A stretch of 16,411 nucleotides of DNA from Desulfovibrio sp. UBA4079 (GCA_002382645.1 DFYP01000207.1:634-17044), one strand, 5' to 3'; shown: positions 1-6,917, counted from the first letter of the stretch. The notes: generated by a model not told the origin, from the sequence alone. Program-made: numbers and translations.

Positions 1-611
1 ACGGGGCGGGCAAGACCACCACCTTCTACATGCTCGTGGGCATTGTCCGGCCCAACGGCGGGGAAGTGCTCCTGGACGGCCGTCCGCTCACGGACCGGCC
101 CCTGCACGAGCGGGCCCGCCTGGGGCTGTCCTACCTGCCCCAGGAGAGCTCGGTGTTCCGCAAGCTCACCGTGCGCCAGAACCTCCAGGTCATCCTGGAG
201 CAGACCGGGCTTTCGGCCCAGCAGCAGAAGAAGCGCGCCGACGAGCTCCTGGACCACTTCGGCATCACGCGCCTGGCCGACCAGCCGGCCATGTACCTTT
301 CGGGCGGCGAGCGCCGCCGCCTGGAGATCGCCCGGGCGCTCATCCTGGACCCCAAGTTCATCCTCCTGGACGAGCCCTTTGCGGGCATCGACCCCATCGC
401 GGTCATCGACATCCAGGAGATCATCTCCATGCTCAAGAGGATGGGCATGGGCATTCTCATTTCGGACCACAACGTGCGCGAAACCCTGAACATCTGCGAC
501 CGGGCCTACCTCGTCTACGAGGGCTCGGTGATCCTCGAGGGCACCCCCGGGGAGATCGTGCGCGACAGCAAGGCCCGCCAGCTCTACCTTGGCGAGGATT
601 TCTCGCTTTAG
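1..611 (+). CDS. lptB: LptB, LPS export ABC transporter ATP-binding protein (5' end missing)
   Basis: ATPase of the LptB2FG complex, which extracts lipopolysaccharide from the inner membrane and pushes it along the Lpt bridge. The reading frame is open from base 3; 202 residues are visible, so about 40 N-terminal residues lie upstream. The first codons read GAGKTTT, the end of Walker A. Then follow a Q-loop region (YLPQESSVFRKL, a wording typical of LptB), the ABC signature LSGGERRR, Walker B ILLDEP with the catalytic Glu, a D-loop (GID) and the switch His in SDHNVRET. All active-site elements of the visible part are intact. It sits directly upstream of rpoN as in E. coli, where lptA precedes it. 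A short inverted repeat (GCGAG/CTCGC) spans the stop codon region, but no convincing terminator follows. Recognition is firm; the family resembles branched-chain amino acid transporter ATPases, but the rpoN context supports LptB. Confidence 0.95.
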   Translation, partial: GAGKTTTFYMLVGIVRPNGGEVLLDGRPLTDRPLHERARLGLSYLPQESSVFRKLTVRQNLQVILEQTGLSAQQQKKRADELLDHFGITRLADQPAMYLSGGERRRLEIARALILDPKFILLDEPFAGIDPIAVIDIQEIISMLKRMGMGILISDHNVRETLNICDRAYLVYEGSVILEGTPGEIVRDSKARQLYLGEDFSL

Positions 612-671
612 GTTGCCCGCCGTTTTTTTCCCGATTCCGTGGGCGTCGGCGATTTACATGACCCTCCCGAG

Positions 672-688
672 TTGGTACACTTTTTTCA
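672..688 (+). promoter_or_regulatory. Possible sigma-54 (-24/-12) promoter upstream of rpoN
   Basis: TTGGTACA, four bases, then TTTCA. The GG at 674-675 and the TC at 686-687 have the 12-base register required of -24 GG and -12 GC. The -12 element deviates (TC instead of GC), which weakens the match. If real, rpoN would autoregulate; this is inference from one imperfect site. Confidence 0.28.
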
Positions 689-737
689 TGCGCCGGGCCG
701 TCATCGAAAAGTCAATACGGACGCGGCTTCCCGGCAG

Positions 738-761
738 CGCTCCGGTTGCGCCCCCGGAGCG
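738..761 (+). other. Hairpin in the presumed rpoN leader
   Basis: Perfect 8-bp inverted repeat CGCTCCGG / CCGGAGCG with an 8-base loop, 82 bases before the rpoN start. No T-run follows, so it is not a standard terminator. It may be a leader structure, or chance in GC-rich DNA. Confidence 0.35.
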
Positions 762-843
762 AGTGTGGCAGAATGGGGCCAACCGGCGGAAGAAAAACGA
801 CCGGATCGCGGCACAGGCCGCGTAAAGGATATTTCGAGGCATC

Positions 844-2292
844 ATGGGACTGGAACTCCGGCAACAGCTCAAGCTCTCCCAGCAACTGGTCATGACCCCC
901 CAGTTGCAGCAGGCCATCAAGCTGCTGCAGCTGTCGCGTCTGGAGCTGGTGGAGACGGTCCAGCAGGAGCTCATGGAGAATCCCTTCCTGGAGGAGGCCG
1001 AGCCCGAACCCTCGGACATGTCCATGGAAGAGATGCCGGTGGAGTCCGACACCGGCGGCTCCGAGCCCGAGATGGCCGTGCCGGAAAAGAACGAGGAGTT
1101 CATCCGCAGCGCCGACTGGGAGAACTATCTCGGCGAGTTCTCCAGCGTATCCAAGCAGGCCCAGTCCCGCGAGCAGGAGGTGCCCGAGGAGGGCCTGTCC
1201 TTCGAAGCCCGCCTGGCCAGCAAGCCCTCCCTGGACGGCCACCTCACCTGGCAGATGCGCCTGTCCAACTTCACCGAACGGGAAATCTCCATCGGCGAGG
1301 CCGTCATCGGCAACTTGGACTCCGGCGGCTATCTCCACGCCGACTGCGCGGACATCCAGGCCGTGGTCCCGGACGCCGGCGAGGAGGAGATCGAGGCCGT
1401 CATCCACCGCATCCAGCGCCTGGATCCGGTGGGCGTGGCCGCGCGCAGCCCCCGCGAGTGCCTCATGGTCCAGATGGAGGTCCTGGGCGAGACCGACCCG
1501 ATCCTCCTGTCCCTGGTGCGCGATCACCTGGAGGACCTGGAGAAGAAGCGCTACAAGCCCCTGGCCCGCAAGTTCAAGATCGACATGGAGGAGCTCAAGC
1601 ACTACCTGGAGATCATCCAGAAGCTCGACCCCATGCCCGGGGCCAACTTCTCCAGCACCGAGCCGCACTACGTCTCGCCGGACGTCTTCGTGTACAAGTA
1701 CGGCGAGGACTTCGTCATCGTGCTCAACGAGGACGGTCTGCCGAGGCTCCAGCTCAACAGCTTTTTCGCCGACAGCCTGTCCTCCACCGTGGGCAAGGAA
1801 AAGGACTACATCCAGGAGAAGATGCGCTCCGCGGCCTGGCTCATGAAGAGCCTGTACCAGCGCCAGCGCACGCTCTACAAGGTGGTCGAGAGCATCGTCC
1901 GCTTCCAGCGGGAGTTCTTCGAGCACGGCGTCACCCGCCTGCGGCCGCTCATCCTCAAGGAGGTGGCCGAGGACATCAGCATGCACGAGTCCACGGTGAG
2001 CCGGATCACCACGAACAAGTATGTGTCCACGCCCCACGGGGTGTTCGAGCTGAAGTTCTTCTTCAACAGCGCCCTGGACCTGGAGGACGGCTCCCAGGTG
2101 GGCTCCGAGAGCGTCAAGGCGCTCATCAAGAAGCTCATCGGCGAGGAGGACCCCAAGCATCCGCTCTCCGACGAGCGCATCGGCGAGATCCTCAAGGACA
2201 TGCTCAAGGTGGACATCGCCCGCCGCACCGTGGCCAAGTATCGCTCGGCCATGAACATCCTGTCCTCGTCCAAACGCAAAGAACTGCTCTGA
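844..2292 (+). CDS. rpoN: RNA polymerase sigma-54 factor RpoN
   Basis: Sigma-54 directs RNA polymerase to -24/-12 promoters and needs enhancer-binding AAA+ activators to open them. At 482 aa it has normal family length. Region I is Gln/Leu-rich (residues about 4-45: LRQQLKLSQQL, then LQQAIKLLQLS), the part that contacts activators. An acidic region II follows (about 48-75), then the core-binding domain, a helix-turn-helix around residues 365-400 (ILKEVAEDISMHESTVSRIT) and the diagnostic RpoN box ARRTVAKYRS at 459-468, with Ser where Glu is usual at the last position. The ATG at 844 begins the conserved N-terminus and has GAGG close upstream. hpf follows after 40 bases. Gene order lptB-rpoN-hpf-ptsN-rapZ matches E. 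coli. Confidence 0.98.
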   Translation: MGLELRQQLKLSQQLVMTPQLQQAIKLLQLSRLELVETVQQELMENPFLEEAEPEPSDMSMEEMPVESDTGGSEPEMAVPEKNEEFIRSADWENYLGEFSSVSKQAQSREQEVPEEGLSFEARLASKPSLDGHLTWQMRLSNFTEREISIGEAVIGNLDSGGYLHADCADIQAVVPDAGEEEIEAVIHRIQRLDPVGVAARSPRECLMVQMEVLGETDPILLSLVRDHLEDLEKKRYKPLARKFKIDMEELKHYLEIIQKLDPMPGANFSSTEPHYVSPDVFVYKYGEDFVIVLNEDGLPRLQLNSFFADSLSSTVGKEKDYIQEKMRSAAWLMKSLYQRQRTLYKVVESIVRFQREFFEHGVTRLRPLILKEVAEDISMHESTVSRITTNKYVSTPHGVFELKFFFNSALDLEDGSQVGSESVKALIKKLIGEEDPKHPLSDERIGEILKDMLKVDIARRTVAKYRSAMNILSSSKRKELL

Positions 2293-2332
2293 CAAGGGCC
2301 CAATCACTCCTCACTGCACAGGAGGGTAGTAT

Positions 2333-2875
2333 ATGAACATCAGCTTCAATTTCAAGAACTTCGATCCGTCCGAGCATCTCAAGGAATACGCCAACAACCG
2401 CTTCGAGAAGCTCGCCAAGTTCATCACCGACGCCGAGGACCCCGAACTCATCGTCAACCTCGCGGTGGAGAAGTTCCGGCACAAGGCCGAGGTGGTCTTC
2501 GTGGCCGACACCATCCACATCTCAGCCTACGAGGAATCCGAGGACATGTACTCGACCATCGACATGGTCCTGGACAAGCTCGAGGCCCAGCTGCGCCGGA
2601 TGCGCGAGAAGCTCAAGGACCGCCGCCGCGCCGGCCGCAACCGGGAAGTGAGCATGGGCGTGCTGACCTTCGTGGAGGAGTCCGGCAGGCGCACGCCCTC
2701 CATCGCCGAGATGGACAAGTACGAGCCCAAGCCCATGAGCGTGGACGAGGCGGCCATGCAGATGGATTCGCTGAACTACGACTTCCTGGTGTTCCGCAAC
2801 TCCGAAACCGAGGGACTGAACGTCATCTACCGGCGCAAGAACGGCGACATCGGGCTCATCGACCCCGGATTCTGA
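2333..2875 (+). CDS. hpf: Ribosome hibernation promoting factor, long form
   Basis: Binds the 30S decoding region in stationary or starved cells and stores ribosomes as inactive dimers. The N-terminal S30AE fold covers residues 1-97 (begins MNISFNFKNFDPSEHLKEY; ends in the basic stretch LRRMREKLKDRRR). A linker leads to the C-terminal dimerisation domain at about 126-180 (KPMSVDEAAMQMD, then FLVFRNSETEGLNVIYRR, ending GDIGLIDPGF). The 180-aa length marks the long form, which pairs 70S ribosomes into 100S particles without RMF; E. coli has a short Hpf at this syntenic position. A strong ribosome-binding site AGGAGG (2320-2325) precedes the ATG by 7 bases, so translation is probably stronger than for the coupled genes downstream. 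ptsN begins one base after its stop. Confidence 0.96.
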   Translation: MNISFNFKNFDPSEHLKEYANNRFEKLAKFITDAEDPELIVNLAVEKFRHKAEVVFVADTIHISAYEESEDMYSTIDMVLDKLEAQLRRMREKLKDRRRAGRNREVSMGVLTFVEESGRRTPSIAEMDKYEPKPMSVDEAAMQMDSLNYDFLVFRNSETEGLNVIYRRKNGDIGLIDPGF

Positions 2876-2876
2876 T

Positions 2877-3320
2877 ATGAGGCTCGCGGAATACCTGGAA
2901 CAGAACCTGGTCATCGCGGACATGAAGGCCGCGAACAAGACCGAGGCGCTGGCGGAGATGACCGCTCCGCTGGCCGCCCTGTCTGTGGATACGGCCAGGG
3001 CCCTGGACGTGCTTCTGGAGCGCGAGGGGCTCGGCACCACCGGCATCGGGGACGGCATCGCCATCCCCCACGGCAAGCTGCCGGGCCTCACGCGCATCCT
3101 GGTGGTTGCCGGACGCAGCCTCCAGGGCGTGGACTTCGAGGCCCTGGACTTCAAGCCCTGCCACATCTTCTTCATGGTCCTGGCCCCTGAGCAGGTGGCC
3201 GGGCAGCATCTGCGGATCCTGGCCCAGATCTCGCGCCTGCTCAAGGACGAGACCTTCCGCCGCAACTTCCTGAACGCCCGGAGCGCCCAGGCGCTCTGGG
3301 ACCTGCTCAAGGAGGTCTGA
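2877..3320 (+). CDS. ptsN: PTS EIIA-Ntr (nitrogen regulatory IIA protein PtsN)
   Basis: Cytoplasmic phosphoacceptor of the regulatory PTS. It receives phosphate on His and, in Proteobacteria, controls targets such as potassium transporters and kinases rather than transporting sugar. The 147-aa protein is one PTS EIIA type-2 domain. The phosphorylation site is His65 in GIGDGIAIPHGKLPG, a textbook match; the later stretch FFMVLAPEQVAGQHLRILA is also typical of the family. Start ATG is one base after the hpf stop and has no clear ribosome-binding site, which suggests translational coupling. Its neighbours rpoN, hpf and rapZ are the classical partners. No ptsP, ptsI or HPr/Npr gene lies in this window, so its phosphate donor must be encoded elsewhere. 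Confidence 0.96.
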   Translation: MRLAEYLEQNLVIADMKAANKTEALAEMTAPLAALSVDTARALDVLLEREGLGTTGIGDGIAIPHGKLPGLTRILVVAGRSLQGVDFEALDFKPCHIFFMVLAPEQVAGQHLRILAQISRLLKDETFRRNFLNARSAQALWDLLKEV

Positions 3321-3328
3321 GCACGGAC

Positions 3329-4210
3329 GTGAACGCGGCCAGGAACTTCTCGGTCATCGTGGTCACGGGCCTCTCGGGCTCGGGCAAGAGCACCGCGCTC
3401 AAGGTCTTCGAGGACCTGGGCTTCTTCGTGGTGGACGGCCTGCCCGTGGGCATGACCCCGAAACTGGTGGCCCTGTTCCGCGAACAGGACAGCAAACACC
3501 GCGGCCTGGTCCTGGGCCTGGATCTGCGCCAGATCGACTTCCCCGAGGAGTGGCGCCAAGCCTTCACCGAGCTCAAGGACCAGGGCGTGCGCATCCACAT
3601 CGTCTTCCTGGAGGCGCGCCTGTCGGAGCTGGTGCGGCGCTATGCCACCACCCGCAGGCCGCACCCCCTGGAAAGCCAGAGCCTGGGCCTGGAGCAGGCC
3701 CTGGAGGCCGAAAAGGTTCTGATGGACCCCCTGCGCAAACGCGCCGACCTGGTGCTCGACACCACCGACTACAGCATCCACGACCTGCGCCGGGCCATCC
3801 AGGAGAAGTGGACCTCCCTGGAGCAGGAGGTCGGCGTGCTCCGGGTGCACATCATCTCCTTCGGCTTCAAGTACGGGGTGCCCATCGAGTCGGACCTGCT
3901 CTTTGACCTGCGCTTTTTGCCCAATCCCTATTTCGACAAGGATCTCAAGCCGTTGTCCGGCAAGGACAAACCCGTGGCCGACTTTGTCCTGGCCCAGGAC
4001 CCGGGCCGGACCTTCCGCAAGCGTTTCCTGAATTTCCTCTCCTATCTGCTGCCCCTGTATCTGGCCGAGGGCCGGTACCGGGTCACGCTGGCCCTGGGCT
4101 GCACCGGGGGCCGTCACCGTTCCGTGGCGGTGTCCGAACTGGTCTGCACGGCGATGCGGCGTAAAGGGTACGCCGTGACGCTGGAACACCGCCACCTGGA
4201 ACTGGGTTGA
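3329..4210 (+). CDS. rapZ: RapZ / YvcJ family P-loop nucleotide-binding protein
   Basis: Family members bind nucleotide; in E. coli RapZ also binds the small RNAs GlmY/GlmZ and so controls glucosamine-6-phosphate synthase. Whether the RNA function exists here cannot be told. The 293 residues begin with a P-loop GLSGSGKST (14-22). The middle has DTTDYSIHDLRR, and the C-terminal domain has the family stretches SFGFKYGVP (about 176-184), FDLRFLPNPYFD and GCTGGRHRSVAVSE (about 257-270). The start is GTG at 3329: GGAGG at 3311-3315 lies 13 bases upstream, a rather long spacing, and no ATG is available before the P-loop. The gap to ptsN is 8 bases and to the EIIA gene 3 bases, so it is a member of one transcription unit. 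Confidence 0.95.
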   Translation: MNAARNFSVIVVTGLSGSGKSTALKVFEDLGFFVVDGLPVGMTPKLVALFREQDSKHRGLVLGLDLRQIDFPEEWRQAFTELKDQGVRIHIVFLEARLSELVRRYATTRRPHPLESQSLGLEQALEAEKVLMDPLRKRADLVLDTTDYSIHDLRRAIQEKWTSLEQEVGVLRVHIISFGFKYGVPIESDLLFDLRFLPNPYFDKDLKPLSGKDKPVADFVLAQDPGRTFRKRFLNFLSYLLPLYLAEGRYRVTLALGCTGGRHRSVAVSELVCTAMRRKGYAVTLEHRHLELG

Positions 4211-4213
4211 GGC

Positions 4214-4645
4214 ATGGGCGACACAGAGAAGATTCCGGCCGGAGTGGTTGTGGTGACCCACGGCGTGTTCGGGGAAGGCCTCCTGGAGGCGGCCAGCCTG
4301 GTGCTGGGCCCGCAGGAGGACTGCCGGGCCGTGGGCGTGGCGGTGAACGCGGGCATGGAGGAGCTGGTGGAGTCCATCAAGGCCGCCATCACGGCCACGG
4401 ACCGCGGCAACGGTGTGCTGGTCATGACCGACCTGTTCGGCGGCACGCCCACCACCCTATCCCTGTCCCTGTGCAAGACCGCGGCCCTGGAGGTCATCAC
4501 CGGGGTGAACATGCCCATGCTTCTGAAAGTGCTCCAGACGCGCACGCAGCCGCTGGCCGAGATCGCGGCCCAGGCCAAGAAGGCCGGGCAGCAGGGCATC
4601 GTGGTGGCCGGCGAGATCCTGCGGCGGAAACGCACGGAAGGGTAG
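4214..4645 (+). CDS. PTS mannose/fructose/sorbose family EIIA
   Basis: Soluble phosphotransfer domain that takes phosphate from HPr and passes it to EIIB. At 143 aa it is a single EIIA domain, not fused to EIIB as in E. coli ManX. The N-terminal beta strand and active site read VVVVTHGVFGEGLLEAA with the phosphorylated His at 16. Further family motifs are MTDLFGGTP (71-79) and ITGVNMPMLLKVL (95-107). The ATG follows the rapZ stop by three bases, with the weak TGAGG overlapping that stop acting as the only ribosome-binding candidate. The EIIB gene starts two bases after its stop. It occupies the place that npr (an HPr-like gene) has in the E. coli rpoN operon, which hints that this EIIA joins the regulatory PTS branch; that is inference. 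Confidence 0.94.
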   Translation: MGDTEKIPAGVVVVTHGVFGEGLLEAASLVLGPQEDCRAVGVAVNAGMEELVESIKAAITATDRGNGVLVMTDLFGGTPTTLSLSLCKTAALEVITGVNMPMLLKVLQTRTQPLAEIAAQAKKAGQQGIVVAGEILRRKRTEG

Positions 4646-4647
4646 CC

Positions 4648-5121
4648 ATGCCTCCGTCTCCCTGGGTGCGCATCGACAACCGCCTGATTCACGGACAGGT
4701 CATCGAGGCCTGGCTTCCGTACATCGGCGCGTCCGTGCTCGTGGTGGCCAACGACGAGGTGGCTTCCGACGGCATCCAGCAGGAGATCATGTCCCTGGCC
4801 ATTCCCCAGACCGCCACAGCCCTCTTCGTGCACGTGGAGCGGGTCCAGGCCGCCCTGGTCCAGGCCATGGCCGCCGGTCCCCAGGCCGCGCTCATCCTGT
4901 TCGCCTCCTGTTCCGACGCCCGGCGGGCCCTGGAACGGGGCTTCGTGTTCGAGCACCTGAACGTGGGCAACATCCACTACCGCCCCGGCAACCGCCAGAT
5001 TTCCCCCAGCGTGGCCCTGTCCGCCGATGACGAATCCTGCCTGCGCTTCTTTCTGCAGCGCGGCATTGACCTGGATTTCCGCTGCGTGCCCAACGACCCG
5101 GTGCAAGCGAGGTTCACCTGA
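4648..5121 (+). CDS. PTS mannose/fructose/sorbose family EIIB
   Basis: Accepts phosphate from EIIA and transfers it to the incoming sugar at EIIC/EIID. The 157-aa protein starts MPPSPWVRIDNRLIHGQVIE; His15 inside RIDNRLIHGQV is the phosphorylated residue, in an almost invariant family motif. The rest fits the EIIB fold (VVANDEVASDGIQQ, LFVHVERVQ, and FEHLNVGNIHYRPG near the C-terminus). The ATG at 4648 is chosen because it is two bases after the EIIA stop and places the motif at its normal N-terminal position; an upstream in-frame extension would only run through EIIA sequence. Its TGA shares one base with the ATG of EIIC (TGATG at 5119-5123), the usual sign of translational coupling. Confidence 0.94.
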   Translation: MPPSPWVRIDNRLIHGQVIEAWLPYIGASVLVVANDEVASDGIQQEIMSLAIPQTATALFVHVERVQAALVQAMAAGPQAALILFASCSDARRALERGFVFEHLNVGNIHYRPGNRQISPSVALSADDESCLRFFLQRGIDLDFRCVPNDPVQARFT

Positions 5122-5821
5122 TGGAATTCTCCCTTTCCACCCTGGCCTGGTTCGCCTTGGTCAGTTTTTTTTTGTCCTGGTTTCGCTCTGCCGCTTCACG
5201 CTGAACCTGGGCATCATTGAGCGGCCGCTGGCCATCGGTTTTTTCTGGTGTCTGGCGGGGGGGGACTGGCACATCGCCATGCCCGTGGCCGTGTTCTATG
5301 AGCTGTTCTGGCTGGACCTCATCCCCGCGGGCTCGTTCATTCCGCCGCACCTGGCCGCCGGGGTCACGGCGGCCCTGGCCCTGACCACCCACTTCGAGCT
5401 GACCCATCCGGCCCAGATCCTCGTGCCCCTGGTCCTGGGCATGCCGCTCACCTGGCTGGGCGCCCGCCTGGAGGGCAGCCTGCGCGAGTGGCAGAACCGC
5501 GACTACAGCAGCGTGCTCCAGTGGGCCCGGCACCCGGACGAGAGCGCCCGGCCCGGACGCATGGTCCTGCGCGCGGTGCTCACCTCGGCCCTGGTCCAGG
5601 GCCTGTTCTTCTTCGCCTGCCTCCTGTCCCTGGGCGTGCTCACGGATCTGGCCCTGCACCGTTTCGGCCCGGAACTGGCGGGTTCCCGGCTCAGCTGGAC
5701 CCCGATTCTCCTGGCCGCGGGCCTGGGCGGGGTCCTGTCCCTGCGGCTGCGCCGGGCCCAGGCTTTGTTCGCCGTGGGCGTGGGTTTGGTCATACTTTTC
5801 TCCCTGTCCGGGCTTTTCTGA
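5121..5821 (+). CDS. PTS mannose/fructose/sorbose family EIIC, needs a frameshift at a T9 run
   Basis: Membrane channel subunit of a mannose-type PTS. The expected ATG (5121) overlaps the EIIB stop and encodes MEFSLSTLAWFALVSFF, but that frame ends at a TGA at 5202-5204 after 27 codons. Moving to the -1 frame within the nine T (5165-5173) continues as VLVSLCRFTLNLGIIERPL and runs to 5821, giving 233 aa. The joined sequence forms an uninterrupted first membrane segment, and the second frame carries the EIIC hallmarks: GIIERPLAIGFFW, GGDW, FYELFWLDLIPAGSFIPP, and further hydrophobic segments up to the end. No ATG, GTG or TTG occurs in the second frame between 5123 and the ATG at 5279. An ATG at 5027 is in that frame but lies deep inside EIIB and would give a non-family N-terminus. 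The cause could be programmed slippage, a sequencing error or a real mutation. No EIID gene follows. Confidence 0.85.
5165..5173 (+). other. T9 homopolymer: frameshift or slippage site in EIIC
   Basis: Nine consecutive T. In the frame of the ATG at 5121 the codons are AGT TTT TTT TTG, so the phase is T_TTT_TTT, the arrangement needed for tandem -1 tRNA slippage. RNA polymerase slippage that adds one U (or removes two) would also restore the EIIC frame. No strong internal Shine-Dalgarno lies just upstream. The only downstream stem seen (5190-5195 with 5220-5225) is weak and distant. Confidence 0.6.
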
Positions 5822-5840
5822 CTTGTGGGGCGGGGAACTT

Positions 5841-5849
5841 TGTGATAAA
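5841..5849 (+). promoter_or_regulatory. Possible extended -10 promoter element before ppaC
   Basis: TGTGATAAA: a TGn extension followed by GATAAA (4 of 6 to TATAAT) in an AT-richer patch of an otherwise GC-rich gap. No good -35 box is seen (TTGTGG at 5823-5828 is poor and has 15-base spacing). It would give ppaC transcription independent of the PTS genes. Confidence 0.3.
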
Positions 5850-5876
5850 TTGAACGAACTTGTCCCGGACCAAGGA

Positions 5877-5890
5877 ACCCCTTTTGGGGT
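5877..5890 (+). other. Small hairpin in the ppaC leader
   Basis: ACCCC TTTT GGGGT, a 5-bp stem with a 4-base loop, 33 bases before the ppaC start. It has no T-tail, so termination is unlikely; it could stabilise the 5' end of the ppaC message. Confidence 0.35.
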
Positions 5891-5923
5891 CTCAAACCAC
5901 CTGACGCAACTGAGGAGGATGAC

Positions 5924-6850
5924 ATGGCTATTTACGTGATCGGACACAAAAACCCTGACACCGACACCATCGCCGCGGCCATCGCCTTTGCCGAGCTGGC
6001 CGCCAAGGCCTACGGCGGGGAGTTCATCGCCGCCGCCCAGGGCGCCTGCCCGCCCGAGTCCGACTTCGTGCTCAAGAAGTTCGGCGTGAAGGCTCCTGAG
6101 CTGCTGACCGAGGCCGCCGGCAAGAAACTGGCCCTGGTGGACACCACCGACAAGGCCCAGCTGCCCGCCGACATCGACAAGGCCGAGGTCGCCTACGTGG
6201 TGGACCACCACAAGCTGGGCGACGTGACCACCTCCAACCCGCTCGAAATGTGGGTCTGGCCCGTGGGCTGCTCCTGCACCGTGGTCAAGGCCATGTATGA
6301 CTACTTCGGCGTGGCCATTCCCAAGGCCATGGCCGGCATCATGCTCTGCGCCATCCTCTCCGACACGGTCATGTTCAAGTCCCCGACCTGCACCGACAAG
6401 GACAAGAAGGCCGTCGAGGCCCTGGCCAAGATCGCCGGCGTGGCCGACGTCATGGCCCTGGGCATGGAGATGTTCAAGGTGAAGTCCGCCGTGGAAGGCA
6501 CCCCCATGCGTGAGCTGGTCTTCCGCGACTACAAGGACTTCAACATGGGCGGCAAGAAGGTCGGCATCGGCCAGCTGGAAGTGGTGGACCTGGGCATCCT
6601 GGCCCCCTACGAGGAAGCCCTGTACGCCGAGATCCAGAAGGTCAAGGGTGAGGACGGCGGCCGCCACAGCGTGTTCCTGCTGCTCACCGACATCATGAAG
6701 GAAGGCTCCAAGATGCTCTTCGTGTCCGACGATCCGTCGGTCATCCAGAAGGCCTTCGGCGTGAAGCCCGAAGGCAAGAGCGTCTGGCTGGACAAGGTCA
6801 TGAGCCGCAAGAAGCAGGTCGTGCCTCCCTTTGAGAAGGCCTTCGCCTAG
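5924..6850 (+). CDS. ppaC: Manganese-dependent inorganic pyrophosphatase (family II, DHH)
   Basis: Hydrolyses pyrophosphate to two phosphates in the cytoplasm. In sulfate reducers this pulls sulfate activation by ATP sulfurylase forward, so high expression is expected. The 308 aa have the minimal family II layout without inserted CBS/DRTGG domains. Metal ligands are in GHKNPDTDT (His8, Asp12, Asp14), LVDTTD (Asp73), the DHH motif VVDHHKLGD (Asp94-His95-His96) and ILSDTVMFKSPT (Asp147). The C-terminal substrate-binding SRKKQ is at 294-298. A strong ribosome-binding site GAGGAGG (5912-5918) lies five bases before the ATG, and codon use is very uniform (AAG, GCC, CTG), in keeping with a highly expressed gene. 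It is 102 bases downstream of EIIC with its own leader, and is followed by a strong terminator. Confidence 0.98.
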   Translation: MAIYVIGHKNPDTDTIAAAIAFAELAAKAYGGEFIAAAQGACPPESDFVLKKFGVKAPELLTEAAGKKLALVDTTDKAQLPADIDKAEVAYVVDHHKLGDVTTSNPLEMWVWPVGCSCTVVKAMYDYFGVAIPKAMAGIMLCAILSDTVMFKSPTCTDKDKKAVEALAKIAGVADVMALGMEMFKVKSAVEGTPMRELVFRDYKDFNMGGKKVGIGQLEVVDLGILAPYEEALYAEIQKVKGEDGGRHSVFLLLTDIMKEGSKMLFVSDDPSVIQKAFGVKPEGKSVWLDKVMSRKKQVVPPFEKAFA

Positions 6851-6873
6851 GCCTCACGCTCTGTTGCGATGCT

Positions 6874-6904
6874 GGGGCGGGACTTCGGTCCCGCCCCTTT
6901 TTTT
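6874..6904 (+). terminator. Intrinsic terminator of ppaC with TTCG tetraloop
   Basis: GGGGCGGGAC (6874-6883), loop TTCG, GTCCCGCCCC (6888-6897): a perfect 10-bp stem closed by the exceptionally stable C(UUCG)G tetraloop, followed directly by seven T (6898-6904). It lies 24 bases after the ppaC stop and ends the plus-strand operon. Confidence 0.96.
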
Positions 6905-6917
6905 CGTCGAAATGCAA

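Larger units (their letters stand above)
612..843 (+). other. lptB-rpoN intergenic region
   Basis: 232 bases without a convincing gene. It holds a T7 run near 624-630 with no proper hairpin before it, a sigma-54-like -24/-12 element at 672-688, a GC-rich hairpin at 738-761, and the rpoN ribosome-binding region (AAGGA and a closer GAGG before the ATG at 844). Open frames through it lack family resemblance and overlap the lptB end. Confidence 0.6.

Noticed and set aside
592..630. Terminator after lptB (GCGAG/CTCGC repeat followed by a T7 run)
   Set aside because: The stem is only five base pairs, and GC-rich sequence separates it from the T-run, so it does not fit an intrinsic terminator.
712..2307. 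Long minus-strand frame opposite rpoN, and a 565-codon plus-strand frame at 639-2336
   Set aside because: Both are out-of-frame readings of rpoN with biased composition; rpoN itself is unmistakable.
2522..4261. Very long open frame on the minus strand opposite hpf, ptsN and rapZ (579 codons)
   Set aside because: Antisense shadow caused by high GC at third positions; composition is His/Gln/Gly/Arg-rich without any family motif, while the plus strand encodes well-known proteins.
5027..5120. EIIC starting at the ATG at 5027
   Set aside because: It would overlap EIIB by 95 bases and give a Cys/Pro-rich N-terminus unlike any EIIC; the ATG overlapping the EIIB stop is far more natural.
5257..5264. 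G8 run in EIIC as a second frameshift or phase-variation site
   Set aside because: Both flanks (GFFW before and GDWHIAMPVAVFYELFWLD after) are already in the same EIIC frame, so no shift is needed here.
5114..6667. 517-codon minus-strand frame across EIIC and ppaC
   Set aside because: Low-complexity Gly/Gln/His-rich shadow spanning two plus-strand genes and a promoter region.
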